In this document: in pieces, positions 16,778 through 25,727 of the stretch
Layout: each line of letters begins with the position of its first letter
Numbering within the stretch: the first letter of the stretch is position 1
Source: Lutimaribacter saemankumensis
Lineage (GTDB): Bacteria > Pseudomonadota > Alphaproteobacteria > Rhodobacterales > Rhodobacteraceae
NCBI RefSeq assembly: GCF_900100005.1
Contig: NZ_FNEB01000002.1
Location: forward strand, 426,220 to 490,219
Direction: 5' to 3'
Length of the DNA: 64,000 bases
Notes under the pieces: generated by a model
Seen by the model: only the letters and a program-made list of their open reading frames with translations
Told to the model about the DNA's origin: nothing
Databases searched by the model: none
Made by a program: the position numbers and the translations under genes

Positions 16778-17062
16778 ACTCGCCTGCCCAATTGCTGAGT
16801 CCGAGAAGATGCAGCCGAATTCCTGATCCAGTATCTGTTCCCAGTTCTCGGCCTCTTTGCGGTAAGGGAAGGCGCCACGGACAATCTGCGTAAATCCCTT
16901 TGCTGTGGCTTGATCGCCAAAATGCGTGTTGCAGATCTCGGCCATAAAGCGCATCGAGGCGATAATATCATCCTCGAAGACACCATCCTCACCCAGTGTT
17001 TGAGTGAAATCCAACCAGCGTTCGTGGACAATATCCCCAATATCTCTTTGTTCTGACTGCAT
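16760..17062 (-). CDS. Hypothetical acidic cytoplasmic protein
   Basis: 100 residues from ATG 17062, chosen because GGAGG stands seven bases upstream. It is acidic and helical in character (IGDIVHERWLDFTQTLGEDG, then DDIIASMRFMAEICNTHFGD), with no signal peptide or membrane span. I do not recognise a family. Its 3' end overlaps the 31-residue peptide gene on the other strand by 18 bases. An AT-rich promoter-like region lies upstream. Confidence 0.6.
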   Translation of the reverse strand: MQSEQRDIGDIVHERWLDFTQTLGEDGVFEDDIIASMRFMAEICNTHFGDQATAKGFTQIVRGAFPYRKEAENWEQILDQEFGCIFSDSAIGQASSKALY

Positions 17063-17347
17063 CGTGTCCTCCGCGTTCCGCTGGTAAAACAAATGGCGGG
17101 AGGAATGCGCGCATTCAAGAAAGTATTCGGTATCAATTTCGATACAGAATATTTTTCCAAATCAATATTTTAGCCTTTATGGCCAAGAGGTAGCCTTGGG
17201 CTATAGCGGACCTTCGATCGTTAAGCAGCGAATGGCTAGTTAAAGCCCGTTCCACCGATTTTCTGAACCGCAATGAATGTCGGCTTCGTTAACGCCAGTG
17301 GGGTTCGGCCACCCGCAAATCGCGACGCAGGTGGCCGGGTTTCTATG

Positions 17348-17962
17348 TCATTGGCTACGAACGATCTCGCTATAGTCGCCACGCAATTGCAGCGTGACTG
17401 TTACGGCTTCATCGTCCCGGTTGCGCCAGAACCAGCCGTGATCACCTGCGAACGGTGTCTCGAAGCTGCCTTCTCCCTCGGTCTGACCGCGACCCTTTTC
17501 GTAAGTCACGTTCTGATCGCCCGCGTGCGCGTGAAGATCGAAGTTGACCCGACCCCCGGTGGACGTCCACGCATAGAGCAGGGTCGCGCCCTCCTCCATC
17601 GTCGCCTTGATCTCGATGTATTCACCTGGCGCGAGCGTGAAGTTGATCTCGTCCTGCCATGCCTCTTGCGCGTATGCTGCGCCGACGAACAGGCCGAGGA
17701 TATCGTCCATCAGCGAGGAGGACTCATCGCCGCCGTGCATCTCTTCGTCAGCGGCGGCCTCGGCGGCAAGCTGTTGCTTGATCTCACCCATCTCGGTCAG
17801 GCCAAGTATGCTGCCAACGCCGGTAGGGTCATGTCCAAGTTCCGCGGGCATATAGACCATGATGCCAATGGCCATGGCGCCGATGCCTGCGATTATGGAC
17901 GACCGACGAAGTTGCGCTTTGGTCGGCAGGTCTTCGAGCTTCGGTTTCGGTGCATTATGCAT
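17348..17962 (-). CDS. Transmembrane anchor protein of a metal-type HupE module
   Basis: 204 residues. One membrane span near the N-terminus (SSIIAGIGAMAIGIMVYM, about 22-40) follows a short basic cytoplasmic tail, then comes an acidic linker rich in Glu/Asp and a periplasmic beta-rich domain (INFTLAPGEYIEIKATMEEG, TSTGGRVNFDLHAHAGD). Similar single-span proteins accompany HupE/UreJ-like permeases in marine proteobacteria. A role in metal loading is inferred. Last gene of a three-gene operon, 11 bases after hupE. Confidence 0.7.
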   Translation of the reverse strand: MHNAPKPKLEDLPTKAQLRRSSIIAGIGAMAIGIMVYMPAELGHDPTGVGSILGLTEMGEIKQQLAAEAAADEEMHGGDESSSLMDDILGLFVGAAYAQEAWQDEINFTLAPGEYIEIKATMEEGATLLYAWTSTGGRVNFDLHAHAGDQNVTYEKGRGQTEGEGSFETPFAGDHGWFWRNRDDEAVTVTLQLRGDYSEIVRSQ

Positions 17963-17973
17963 GTCTCAACTCC

Positions 17974-18711
17974 TTATGTGCTGGCCATGTATCCTGCGAC
18001 CTGAACGTAGGTCAGCATGATACCGAGGACGACCATGACCCAGTTGGCGTAGGTGGCCTGTTGCATGAAATTCGGGCTGCGGCGCCAGTATCCCATGACG
18101 ATGAGGATGACGAACAACGCGAGGAGTTGCCCCACCTCGACGCCCACATTGAACGACAGAAGATTGGCCAGAAGCCCGTCTTCCGCGATCTCGTATTCGA
18201 GGATCTTCGTGGCAAGGCCGGTCCCGTGGAAGAGGCCGAATATCAGCGTTGCCCACTTCGTATTGGGCTGGAAACCCAGCCATTTCTTGAAGGCCCCGAG
18301 ATTGTCGAGAGCCTTGTAGACAACCGACAGGCCGATGATGGCATCGATGATATAAGCGTTGATCCCCCAGCCGAACCAAACCCCCAAGAGCATGGTGACC
18401 GAGTGACCAAGCGCAAACAGGCTGACGTAAATCGCCACGTCTTTCATGTGATAGAGGAAGAAGACTACGCCCAGCAGGAACAGGATGTGGTCGTACCCCG
18501 TTATCATGTGCTTTGCGCCTAGGTAGATGAAGGGGATGATGTGAACCCCCCAGATTTCCTGGATATAGCCCGCGTCACCGGGTGTAACGTCATGGGCATA
18601 AGCCGAGGTCGCAAAGGCCATGAGCGTCAGTGCGACGGGGGTGAGAACGGTCAGGAGCTGTCGCATCGGATGCGGCTGCTTACCCAACCGATAAGATCGA
18701 GTGCGTGTCAT
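17974..18711 (-). CDS. HupE/UreJ-family membrane permease
   Basis: 245 residues (or 231 from the internal ATG at 18668, which puts the signal-like hydrophobic start first). The family marks are clear: HIIPFIYLGAKHMITGYDHILFLLGV with the His and Asp of the first core helix, ALGHSVTMLLGV, and IFGLFHGTGLATKI with another conserved His. HupE-type permeases pass nickel or cobalt. The His-rich protein upstream supports a metal role, but the metal is unknown. Confidence 0.85.
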   Translation of the reverse strand: MTRTRSYRLGKQPHPMRQLLTVLTPVALTLMAFATSAYAHDVTPGDAGYIQEIWGVHIIPFIYLGAKHMITGYDHILFLLGVVFFLYHMKDVAIYVSLFALGHSVTMLLGVWFGWGINAYIIDAIIGLSVVYKALDNLGAFKKWLGFQPNTKWATLIFGLFHGTGLATKILEYEIAEDGLLANLLSFNVGVEVGQLLALFVILIVMGYWRRSPNFMQQATYANWVMVVLGIMLTYVQVAGYMAST

Positions 18712-18765
18712 TTTGGATATTCCGCTAAATGAGTGTGTGGGGTGACAGCGCCCTAGGGCGCGACC

Positions 18766-19125
18766 TCATACACGTGGCGGACGATCCAGCCCGTAGTCCC
18801 GCCTGTCAGGCATGACACTGTTTACCAGCGTCCAGCCTGTGCTGGTCGGCATAACAGACTCCGCAGGTTCACGGGGCGGAAGAAACGCGATGTTGTGGTC
18901 GTGGTCCGCGACCTCATGGCTGTGGCCATGATGGGCGTGCATTAGATCGACGATGTCTTCATGAGCATGACCATGCTCTTCGACCTCGGCATGATGCTCG
19001 GCGACGATCTTCGCCAGTTCGGTGAAGTCATGGGTGACCGAACGAGAGTTCGCAGACAGGAGCGTACCAACCGCCAGAGCGAGGATCAGCAGCCCTTTCA
19101 TGTATCCCATGATTGCCCGTGTCAT
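18766..19125 (-). CDS. Small exported histidine-rich protein, probably metal-binding
   Basis: 119 residues with a hydrophobic leader (YMKGLLILALAVGTLLSA) and then a His/Glu cluster: EHHAEVEEHGHAHED, DLMHAHHGHSHE, DHDHN. Such clusters bind Zn, Ni or Co. It is the first gene of the operon with the HupE permease (54-base gap) and the anchor protein, so it may collect or buffer metal in the periplasm for the permease. No Pfam-type domain was recognised beyond the His clusters. Confidence 0.7.
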   Translation of the reverse strand: MTRAIMGYMKGLLILALAVGTLLSANSRSVTHDFTELAKIVAEHHAEVEEHGHAHEDIVDLMHAHHGHSHEVADHDHNIAFLPPREPAESVMPTSTGWTLVNSVMPDRRDYGLDRPPRV

Positions 19126-19374
19126 ACTGTCCGTTCTCGTGCGTCTCGGCCCCTTTTCTCGGATTTTCGCTTTTTACGGCAAAAACCAAAGCCCGACAAT
19201 AATGCCTTTCTGCTTGAAGCAGACGTTTGGCTGACAGAGGCGAACGCGCGCTCCACCCGCTTGGCAGGCGTTACATCCAATCACAGCGAACAGAGGCTTG
19301 GGCAAAGGCGCAATAATAGCTGCTTCTAAGGCCGCTCTAAGCCAGAAGCCACGCGGATTTGTGCAAGGAAGAAA

Positions 19375-19423
19375 TGGTAGCGGAGGAGGGACTTGAACCC
19401 CCGACACGCGGATTATGATTTTC
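19375..19423 (-). other. 3' fragment of a CAU-anticodon tRNA (island attachment footprint)
   Basis: On the minus strand this reads from the anticodon loop (TCATAA) through the anticodon-stem 3' half TCCGC, T-arm GGGGGTTCAAGTCCCTC, acceptor strand CTCCGCT, discriminator A and encoded CCA. The 5' half (acceptor, D-arm, anticodon stem) is absent and replaced by unrelated sequence. A tRNA 3' half left behind is the classic duplicate made by tyrosine-recombinase integration. The intact Met or Ile2 tRNA would be outside the window. Confidence 0.75.
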
Positions 19424-19507
19424 CCTGAGCTTGAAGTGTTCGCATATGCGTTTTCACAACGCCAGAGAGACGCCACTTCAGGAGTTAAGCTATCGAAGTG
19501 CTTCTTG

Positions 19508-19548
19508 AAAAAGGCCGGCTTGCCAGGAAGGAAAGCAGCAAGCCGGCC
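19508..19548 (-). terminator. Strong intrinsic terminator, minus strand
   Basis: GGCCGGCTTGC (19513-19523) pairs perfectly with GCAAGCCGGCC (19538-19548); read on the minus strand the 11-bp stem is followed at once by TTTTT. It would stop a transcript entering from the right, yet no clear minus-strand gene lies between here and 20561, so it may end an unannotated RNA or be left over from a deleted gene. Confidence 0.7.
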
Positions 19549-19576
19549 GTAGTATGGCTAGGGAGCCGGGAGGAGG

Positions 19577-19699
19577 ATGGCCCCTAACTTTGAAAACCGT
19601 CGGGCAGCTAGCGAAGAAATGATCAAACTCAACGAACGTGCCAGCGACCGATACTGCGCATCTAGGGACGTGGAGAAATGCCACAAGAAAACCGGGTGA
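19577..19699 (+). CDS. Possible 40-residue basic small protein
   Basis: ATG at 19577 opens 40 codons (MAPNFENRRAASEEMIKLNE, then charged residues to a TGA). A GGAGGAGG run touches the ATG, which is too close for a normal ribosome site. No homologue is recognised. The stretch 19700-19945 around it shows no other gene. Confidence 0.2.
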   Translation: MAPNFENRRAASEEMIKLNERASDRYCASRDVEKCHKKTG

Positions 19700-19945
19700 C
19701 TTTTCTGCAGCCTGCGACTGCAAAGCTCTCGTTTGCCAGCAGACTAGTCGATATGAGTAGCGTTTGCTGAATTATCGGGCGGAAATCTGATCACTCGCCG
19801 AAATGCGATATCAGCGCCGGCGTGCGGTCAGCGGACGCAGCCCGCATGTCGTAATGGCCTAAGCCGTCCCAATAGGCAGCCGTCCAAATGATCTTTATCG
19901 ACATGCTCGGCGCTTCATGAGACCTTTGTGAAGGGAGGTATAGCT

Positions 19946-20314
19946 ATGGTGAACAGCAGTTCCGACCCGTGTCTTGCGGCCACGAAAACCGCAGAACGCT
20001 ACTACCGGGCTATGGTTGCCGGTGATGCTGAATCCTTGCGCAACCTGTTCGATCACCGGGCCGCTATAGTCGGGCATTACGAGGGACATTTTCTTTGGCA
20101 AGACCTGGAAAGCTTCATCGAAGAAACTGAAAGCCTTGTCGGTCAGCACGGTCATGAAGAATGTCGTGTCGCCTCTGTAAGACTCGACGGGGATATCGCC
20201 ACGGTCTGTGTCGCTGGTCGCTACGCGGGCTTGTGGTTCATTGACCACCTCTCGATGATTGACGACGACGAACGATGGGTGATTGTCGGAAAGTCTTTCT
20301 ACGTGCAGTCCTAG
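19946..20314 (+). CDS. NTF2-like (SnoaL/DUF4440-type) small protein
   Basis: 122 residues from ATG 19946 with GGGAGGT upstream. The pattern of an N-terminal helix with ERYYRAMVAGDAESLRNLFD followed by alternating strands (ATVCVAGRYAGLWFIDHLSMID, DERWVIVGKSFYV) is that of the cone-shaped NTF2-like fold, often a ligand-binding or lyase-like domain. No catalytic residues can be assigned. It stands alone, just right of the tRNA footprint. Confidence 0.7.
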   Translation: MVNSSSDPCLAATKTAERYYRAMVAGDAESLRNLFDHRAAIVGHYEGHFLWQDLESFIEETESLVGQHGHEECRVASVRLDGDIATVCVAGRYAGLWFIDHLSMIDDDERWVIVGKSFYVQS

Positions 20315-20560
20315 CGCAGCCCAGAATCTTCGCCATTCGCTCACATGCTGTTGGGATTTTGTGGTCGCATCGAATACTCGCTCCCAGCCCACCTTGCCGG
20401 GTTCTATGGGTCGCACGAATGTCCGTTCATCTGGCTCTCGATCAGGAAGGCAAGCGTCAGCCACTTGGCAAGAAACAGTGTCGTGCTCGAAGCGGTCGTG
20501 GCGAATGACGTTTGCGGCCAGCGGCACTCCAGAACCGCCACACAAAGGGTTTAGGAGCCT

Positions 20561-21241
20561 TTAAGCGGGGTATGGCGCTTCCAAGATACCCGTGATCGAA
20601 GCAATTAGATTCTCTAGTGCATGCGGCGATGACCAGAGCTTTCCACCAGTGGGATCATTTTCAAAAGCTGCTTCTCGAGCAGCAAGCGTCGTCGTCAACA
20701 TGATATACATAAATATCAGTCTCTGGTTTACGACTTCGGCCGGAAGCTCTGGCATGAACCTACGCAGGTGCGCCAGGCATTTTAGATATGCAGTGTTCTG
20801 CTCTCCATCGAGAACGCTCTGCATGATGCGCCGGTGATTGATTTGCAGAGCAACAATAAAGCGCATGTGGCCCAAACCAATTGGGTCAGCCTCGTCGGCT
20901 TCGCGATGTTTGCCGATCTCGACTTCGACAAGTAGGCGAACGATATCAGAGGCGCTCTTAGGTCCACCATTGGCATCCAGCTCTTGCAGTGCGCGTTGCC
21001 GACCTCCTTCACTGCGTCGAGCTCCATCGGCAACCAGCTCTGAGATCAACCCATCCTTGGACCCGAAGTAGTAGTGAAGCGAGGCTCCGTTTTTTGCGCC
21101 TGCTGCTTTTACTATGTCTCTAACCGATACGCCGTCTATTCCGTGAGTAGCGAACAGACGTTGCGCCGCAGCTTTGATCTTGTCGCGGGTCAACTCGTCC
21201 CGGGTGTTAGGTTCTTTCGCCGCAGCGCTTGTTGGACACAT
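20561..21241 (-). CDS. TetR-family transcriptional regulator
   Basis: 226 residues from ATG 21241, preceded by AGGAAAG. The N-terminal helix-turn-helix is typical: RDKIKAAAQRLFATHGIDGVSVRDIVKAAGAKNGASLHYYFGSKDGL in two halves around residues 18-62. The C-terminal ligand domain is family-typical in length. It is the last gene of the minus-strand run beginning with the esterase and TRAP genes, so it most likely represses this cluster and responds to its substrate or a CoA ester. Confidence 0.88.
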   Translation of the reverse strand: MCPTSAAAKEPNTRDELTRDKIKAAAQRLFATHGIDGVSVRDIVKAAGAKNGASLHYYFGSKDGLISELVADGARRSEGGRQRALQELDANGGPKSASDIVRLLVEVEIGKHREADEADPIGLGHMRFIVALQINHRRIMQSVLDGEQNTAYLKCLAHLRRFMPELPAEVVNQRLIFMYIMLTTTLAAREAAFENDPTGGKLWSSPHALENLIASITGILEAPYPA

Positions 21242-21266
21242 GCGTCTTTCCTTGCTTTCGTTGTTT

Positions 21267-22574
21267 TTATCCGACTGCAGTCGGAAGAAAAAGAATGATC
21301 TCGGGCCAGACCACGAGCACAAAAACCACAACGAAATCCATTAGTAGAAACCAAAATATCCCTCGGAAAATCGCCGAGGTTGAGACAAGCTGCCCAACTA
21401 CGCCCTTGATAACAAAAACGTTCATACCGATCGGCGGCGTGATCATTCCTATTTCGAGAAGCTTTGTAAGGATGATCCCAAACCAGAGAAGACTAAAGCC
21501 AGCACCATCGACCAGCGGCAGAACAATCGGGAGCGTCAGCAACATCGCACCAATTGGCTCGAGAAACATGCCGAGTAGAAGATAGAGCAAGATAACGCCC
21601 AGGATGATCGTGGTCGGGCCTGCTTCAAGCCCGAGAATTGCGTCTGTTAGAAAGTCGCCAGTTCCCGAGAGTGCAAGAAAGCGCGTCAGCAGACTTGCCC
21701 CAATTCCGATTACAATGAGGGCTGCTGTCGTTTGAACTGTTTCAGTGATCGCGTTGAAGAATGCTTGCCATGTTAGTGTGCGCTTGAATGCGGCGATGAG
21801 TGTCGCCAATGCCGCGCCAATAGCTCCAGCCTCAGTGGGGGTGAAAACACCGGAAAAGAGCCCACCGAAGATACCCATTGCGAGAAGGATAACCGGCCAG
21901 GTTTCTCCCAGCGCCTGCAGCCTTTCACGCGATGTAACAGGCTCTGTGATTGACGGTGCTAGTTCCGGGTTTCTCCAGACACGCAGCAAGATCACGAGGA
22001 TATACCCCAACGCCGTCAGGAGGCCTGCCGCAATCCCCCCCAAAAACAGTCCCCCAACAGGCTCTTGGGCAACAATCCCGTAGAGAATTAGAATGATTGA
22101 GGGAGGTATCAGCGCGCCGATCGTTCCCGCTGCGGCGAGTGTGCCCGTTGCAAGCTCGGGATGGTATTTCGCCTTGAGCATTTCAGGAATGGCGATGCGC
22201 CCCATGGTCGCCGAACATGCAACTGAAGATCCAGAGACTGCCGCAAAACCCGAAGCTCCGAAGACCGCTGCGATCGCGAGCCCTCCAGGCAATGCAGATA
22301 GCCAAAGACGGGCGGCTTTGAACAAACCCTGTGTCAGACCTGTATGGAAAGCTATGAACCCAAGCAGCAAGAACATTGGGACTGAAGACAGTATCCAGCT
22401 TGCCGAGAATTGATACGGAATAACGCCCAAAGAACCCCAGGCGACACGCCATCCCATCAAGGCCCACAGGCCGCAGAATGAAACACCAATCAGCGCAGGT
22501 CCGATAGGCATCCGGATAGCAATGAGAATGAAGAGTGCAGCGAGTGCGACAAGCCCTATCTCAATTCCACTCAT
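21267..22574 (-). CDS. TRAP transporter large permease (DctM)
   Basis: 435 residues from ATG 22574, with AGGAGC upstream and a 4-base ATGA overlap with the DctQ stop. About twelve hydrophobic segments and the DctM blocks GSSVACSATMGRIAIPEMLKA, GTIGALIPPSIILILYGI and FTPTEAGAIGAALA are present. It forms the sodium-driven channel of the tripartite transporter together with the DctQ and DctP genes just upstream. Confidence 0.93.
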   Translation of the reverse strand: MSGIEIGLVALAALFILIAIRMPIGPALIGVSFCGLWALMGWRVAWGSLGVIPYQFSASWILSSVPMFLLLGFIAFHTGLTQGLFKAARLWLSALPGGLAIAAVFGASGFAAVSGSSVACSATMGRIAIPEMLKAKYHPELATGTLAAAGTIGALIPPSIILILYGIVAQEPVGGLFLGGIAAGLLTALGYILVILLRVWRNPELAPSITEPVTSRERLQALGETWPVILLAMGIFGGLFSGVFTPTEAGAIGAALATLIAAFKRTLTWQAFFNAITETVQTTAALIVIGIGASLLTRFLALSGTGDFLTDAILGLEAGPTTIILGVILLYLLLGMFLEPIGAMLLTLPIVLPLVDGAGFSLLWFGIILTKLLEIGMITPPIGMNVFVIKGVVGQLVSTSAIFRGIFWFLLMDFVVVFVLVVWPEIILFLPTAVG

Positions 22575-23083
22575 GAAAGTTGCTCCTGACCGGCTACCCA
22601 ACGCAGAAGACGCCAGAAAAGGACAAAAGTCATAAGCCCAGCACCAAGCGGGATTGCAAAGTATGCCGGCCAAACAAGTATTTCGCTGTCACCTTGAACT
22701 TGGGCAGCGCCAAGCCGCATAGCCTTCAAAGCAGCGTCTGCTCCACGCCAAGCGAGCAATATCATCACTGCCATGGTCAAGATCGATGTGATGACGCCGA
22801 GCACTTTGGCGATTCTCGGGGGCATTAAGGCAGTAAAGACTTCGACCGAAATGTGCGCACGCTGTCTTTCGACAAACCCCAACGGCACAAAAGCCACAAG
22901 GATCATGTAGTAGTAGGTCACCATGGTTAAGGTTCCCGGGAGCGGTCTGTTCAGTGCATAGCGGAAGACAACGTCCAACGTGACATGCGCCATCATGCTG
23001 GCTACCCCGAACCCTCCGATCAACGCAGATGACCAGACTAGCCAACCGACAATGCGATCGAACCTTTCCATTGGCTTCCCCAT
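22571..23083 (-). CDS. TRAP transporter small permease (DctQ)
   Basis: 170 residues from ATG 23083, or 166 from ATG 23071, which has GGGAAG upstream. Four hydrophobic spans with DctQ features: DVVFRYALNRPLPGTLTMV in the first half and the LVAFVPLGFVERQRAHISVE block. It docks the periplasmic binding protein to the large permease. Overlaps the DctM start by four bases. Confidence 0.9.
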   Translation of the reverse strand: MGKPMERFDRIVGWLVWSSALIGGFGVASMMAHVTLDVVFRYALNRPLPGTLTMVTYYYMILVAFVPLGFVERQRAHISVEVFTALMPPRIAKVLGVITSILTMAVMILLAWRGADAALKAMRLGAAQVQGDSEILVWPAYFAIPLGAGLMTFVLFWRLLRWVAGQEQLS

Positions 23084-23132
23084 TTCTTGAAAGAACACAG
23101 GGCAGAGCATCACCTGCTCTGCCCTGCAGAAC

Positions 23133-24278
23133 TCAGCTACCGTGCGCTTCTACGTCGATCTTGGAATACAGTTCATCCCAGTAGAGCTCGGAAAGCGCAT
23201 CTGCATCCGAAACATTTTGCGTCAAGTTAACCCATTTCTCGAGAATATTGGAAAACTCTGCGATCATTTCCGACCCTCGGCTCACGCCCTTCTCGGCATA
23301 GAGAGAAATCAGCGCTTCCTTGTCAACCTCGACAAATTCTGCCGTCTTTTCTTGCACGGCGGCATCCGCCTCGTGCACTTCAACACCGGCAGCTTTGACT
23401 TTCTCGAGCACAGCCTCGTGTCCCGATTGGTAAGCCCAAGAGCTTACCGCAGCGGCCTTGGCAGCTGCTTTCATGACCGCTGTTCTTTCGGTCGCAGAAA
23501 GCTCCATCCAAGTATTTCGGTTCATATTGGACAATGATGCGACGTAGACACCGCCAGGTGCCCCTAGGGTAATGTGCTTGACGGACTCGCCCATTCCAAA
23601 GTTCTGCACATCAGGAACAGAAAGAATAATGCAGTCCAGAACGCCTTGTGCCAGCGCCTCAAGCATTTCATTGCCGGACATTGTTACTGGTGTTGCCCCT
23701 ACGGCATTCGACCAACGCGCCCAGTTTGCCCCGCCTATCCGCAGCCTTGCTCCTTGCAGGTCTTCCATAGTCACAACGGGCTTGGTGCAGTTAAGCGCGT
23801 ATCCTGGCGTTCCTGCCGCGCCTGTATAAACTTGGTTTTGAGCTGCGAACTCCTGATTGCATTCTGGACACTTGGTCAGAATGAACTCAGCCATCGCAGC
23901 AGAATATGCCAGCCCTGCAACTGACTTCGCCTCGTCACCCATAGTGTTGAGCAACATCGACGCATCGAGGATCATGTTCGTGTGCGGATATTCGGCCGCA
24001 AAGTATGTCGACATAACTGCGCCGATATCCGCCAAGCCCTCGCGCAGGCCAGCAGAAGTCTCAGCCATGCTTAGAAGCGACATCGGAAAAACCTTTGCGG
24101 TCAGTTCGCCATTCGTTTCCTCTGCCAAAACTTCTGAGAAAGCTTCGCCACCAGCGATCAAGTAACTTCCCGGCGGATGCCCAATCGCGAAAGTTAGTTC
24201 TCGTGCTGTCCCTGAAGTCGCAACCGCCGAAAGTAGGGCTGCACCGCCAATTGCGGAAAACAAGTTATTCAGTTTCAT
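23133..24278 (-). CDS. TRAP transporter solute-binding protein (DctP)
   Basis: 381 residues with a signal peptide (MKLNNLFSAIGGAALLSAVA) and a GGGAGGAAG ribosome site. DctP hallmarks include the substrate arginine region LQGARLRIGGANWARW and the helix NEMLEALAQGVLDCIILS. A CPECN pair is unusual for the family and may form a disulfide. The ligand is probably an organic acid. Association with a Baeyer-Villiger monooxygenase, an esterase and a CoA ligase suggests a ketone-containing or aromatic acid. Confidence 0.9.
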   Translation of the reverse strand: MKLNNLFSAIGGAALLSAVATSGTARELTFAIGHPPGSYLIAGGEAFSEVLAEETNGELTAKVFPMSLLSMAETSAGLREGLADIGAVMSTYFAAEYPHTNMILDASMLLNTMGDEAKSVAGLAYSAAMAEFILTKCPECNQEFAAQNQVYTGAAGTPGYALNCTKPVVTMEDLQGARLRIGGANWARWSNAVGATPVTMSGNEMLEALAQGVLDCIILSVPDVQNFGMGESVKHITLGAPGGVYVASLSNMNRNTWMELSATERTAVMKAAAKAAAVSSWAYQSGHEAVLEKVKAAGVEVHEADAAVQEKTAEFVEVDKEALISLYAEKGVSRGSEMIAEFSNILEKWVNLTQNVSDADALSELYWDELYSKIDVEAHGS

Positions 24279-24312
24279 TTCTTCCTCCCTGAGTTTGGCG
24301 AAAATCGCCGGT

Positions 24313-25587
24313 TTAATTCATCCAGAATCCGGATGATGTGCTGCGATACCCGAGTGTACGGTAGGTCGCGTCGACCAGCGACTGCCCCCGCGAATTGAGT
24401 AGTAGGCCCGGTCCTTGCCTGTTCATCGTGTAGGCGAAACCGAGTTGTGCCTCGGGATCTGCGAAGCCCACGGAACCTCCCGCTCCAACGTGGCCGAAGG
24501 CATTCCTTCCAATGATTAGGCTTTCGCCACCACGGTTCTCATGACGGTTGTCCATTCCGAGCATAAAACCCGGTCCGAACCGAGTTGGTATCTGAAGAGT
24601 TGCGTCCCTGTTCGTGGCGCTCGACGCCACCGAAAACGACGCGACTTTCGACGGGTTCAGCCCCAGTTCATCGCCGCCGTTTGCGAGTGCTCCAAACAGT
24701 CTGGCAAGAGCCCTTGCATTGCCAATTCCGTTTGCTGCACCAATTTCGGCCACGCGACCGGACCGTGTATTCAGGCCACGAACAGCCCAATCGCCGGAAT
24801 TGAAAACGAATAAGTTCGCTATCGTTCCCTTTTGCTTTGCGGCTTTCATAAAGGCCGTCTCGGAGTCATTTGAACCAGGCCGCCAAACCTCTATTGGAGC
24901 CACGCGAGGCTCATGTTCTTCCGAAAGCCCAATATGAAAGTCGATGCCAAGGGCCTTGGCCACACGCTCTTTGAAAACCTGCCCCAGCGACGCTCCGGTC
25001 ACTCGGCGCACGACTTCGCTTGCCAGAAAACCAAAAGTCAAAGCGTGGTAACCCACCCTCGATCCAGGTTCCCAAAATGGTTCTTGCTGCTCGAGCGCTT
25101 TCCGCATCCAATCAGGATCGATCAGCGCGTTCGATGGGGCAGGCACGGTTACGGCAGGCAGCCCGATACTGTGGTCAAGTATCATCCTGACCGTGGCGCG
25201 ATCACCAGCCGCAAGGAGCTCTGGCCACAAAGCGCTTAGGGGCGAATCCAGATCAAGAAGGCCGTCATTTTCCAGAATATGCAGCACGAGCGCCGTTGCT
25301 GCCTTCGTGCAGGAAAAAAGTATGTGTATCGTATCGGAGGACCATGACGGTCCACCCGGCGTCTGTCGACCACCCCAGAGATCCACAACTCGCTGCCCGC
25401 CGACCTCAACAGATACCGACGCACCGAGCTCGCCGCGCTCCTCGAAATTCCTTTTGAAGACGTCTGCGACCAGTTCGAACCCGGGGGCACAATAGCCTCC
25501 TATTCCGCCCTCAACGCGGCTTGTATCAAGCGCAGTTTCCACGCGCATATCCTCCCATGGCGGCCTTCGATGGTCGCTTTCGATCAC
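24313..25587 (-). CDS. Serine esterase / beta-lactamase-fold hydrolase (EstB type)
   Basis: 424 residues from GTG 25587; ATG 25548 with GGGAGGAT is the other candidate start. SxxK motif SCTK near residue 92, the tyrosine in GYHALTFGF, and a C-terminal GHVGAGGS in place of KTG. No signal peptide, so cytoplasmic. Enzymes of this kind cleave short esters. Standing divergent from a Baeyer-Villiger monooxygenase gene, it likely hydrolyses the ester or lactone that enzyme makes, as in the hydroxyacetophenone pathway. Confidence 0.85.
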   Translation of the reverse strand: MIESDHRRPPWEDMRVETALDTSRVEGGIGGYCAPGFELVADVFKRNFEERGELGASVSVEVGGQRVVDLWGGRQTPGGPSWSSDTIHILFSCTKAATALVLHILENDGLLDLDSPLSALWPELLAAGDRATVRMILDHSIGLPAVTVPAPSNALIDPDWMRKALEQQEPFWEPGSRVGYHALTFGFLASEVVRRVTGASLGQVFKERVAKALGIDFHIGLSEEHEPRVAPIEVWRPGSNDSETAFMKAAKQKGTIANLFVFNSGDWAVRGLNTRSGRVAEIGAANGIGNARALARLFGALANGGDELGLNPSKVASFSVASSATNRDATLQIPTRFGPGFMLGMDNRHENRGGESLIIGRNAFGHVGAGGSVGFADPEAQLGFAYTMNRQGPGLLLNSRGQSLVDATYRTLGYRSTSSGFWMN

Positions 25588-25595
25588 GGGTTGAC

Positions 25596-25619
25596 AGGTT
25601 TAATCGCTTGTCTAAACCT
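25596..25619. promoter_or_regulatory. Inverted repeat, likely operator, in the divergent esterase/BVMO promoter region
   Basis: AGGTTTA (25596-25602) and TAAACCT (25613-25619) are a perfect 7-bp inverted repeat with a 10-base spacer, so the arms lie 17 bases apart centre to centre. The site is eight bases upstream of the esterase GTG and about 110 bases before the monooxygenase ATG. The cluster's TetR protein is the obvious candidate binder; that is inference. Confidence 0.5.
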
Positions 25620-25727
25620 ATCGACTTAAATGATCGTTTTAGTTACGCTAGACATAATGTCGCACCTGGTCAAGGGCTGTGAAGCAAAGGTTCCAGGGCA
25701 CTCAAAGAAGGCGAAAGAGAGGAAGAC

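Noticed and set aside
19895..20545. 216-codon minus-strand frame over the NTF2-like gene
   Set aside because: The plus-strand gene has a good ribosome site and fold pattern; the minus frame has neither.
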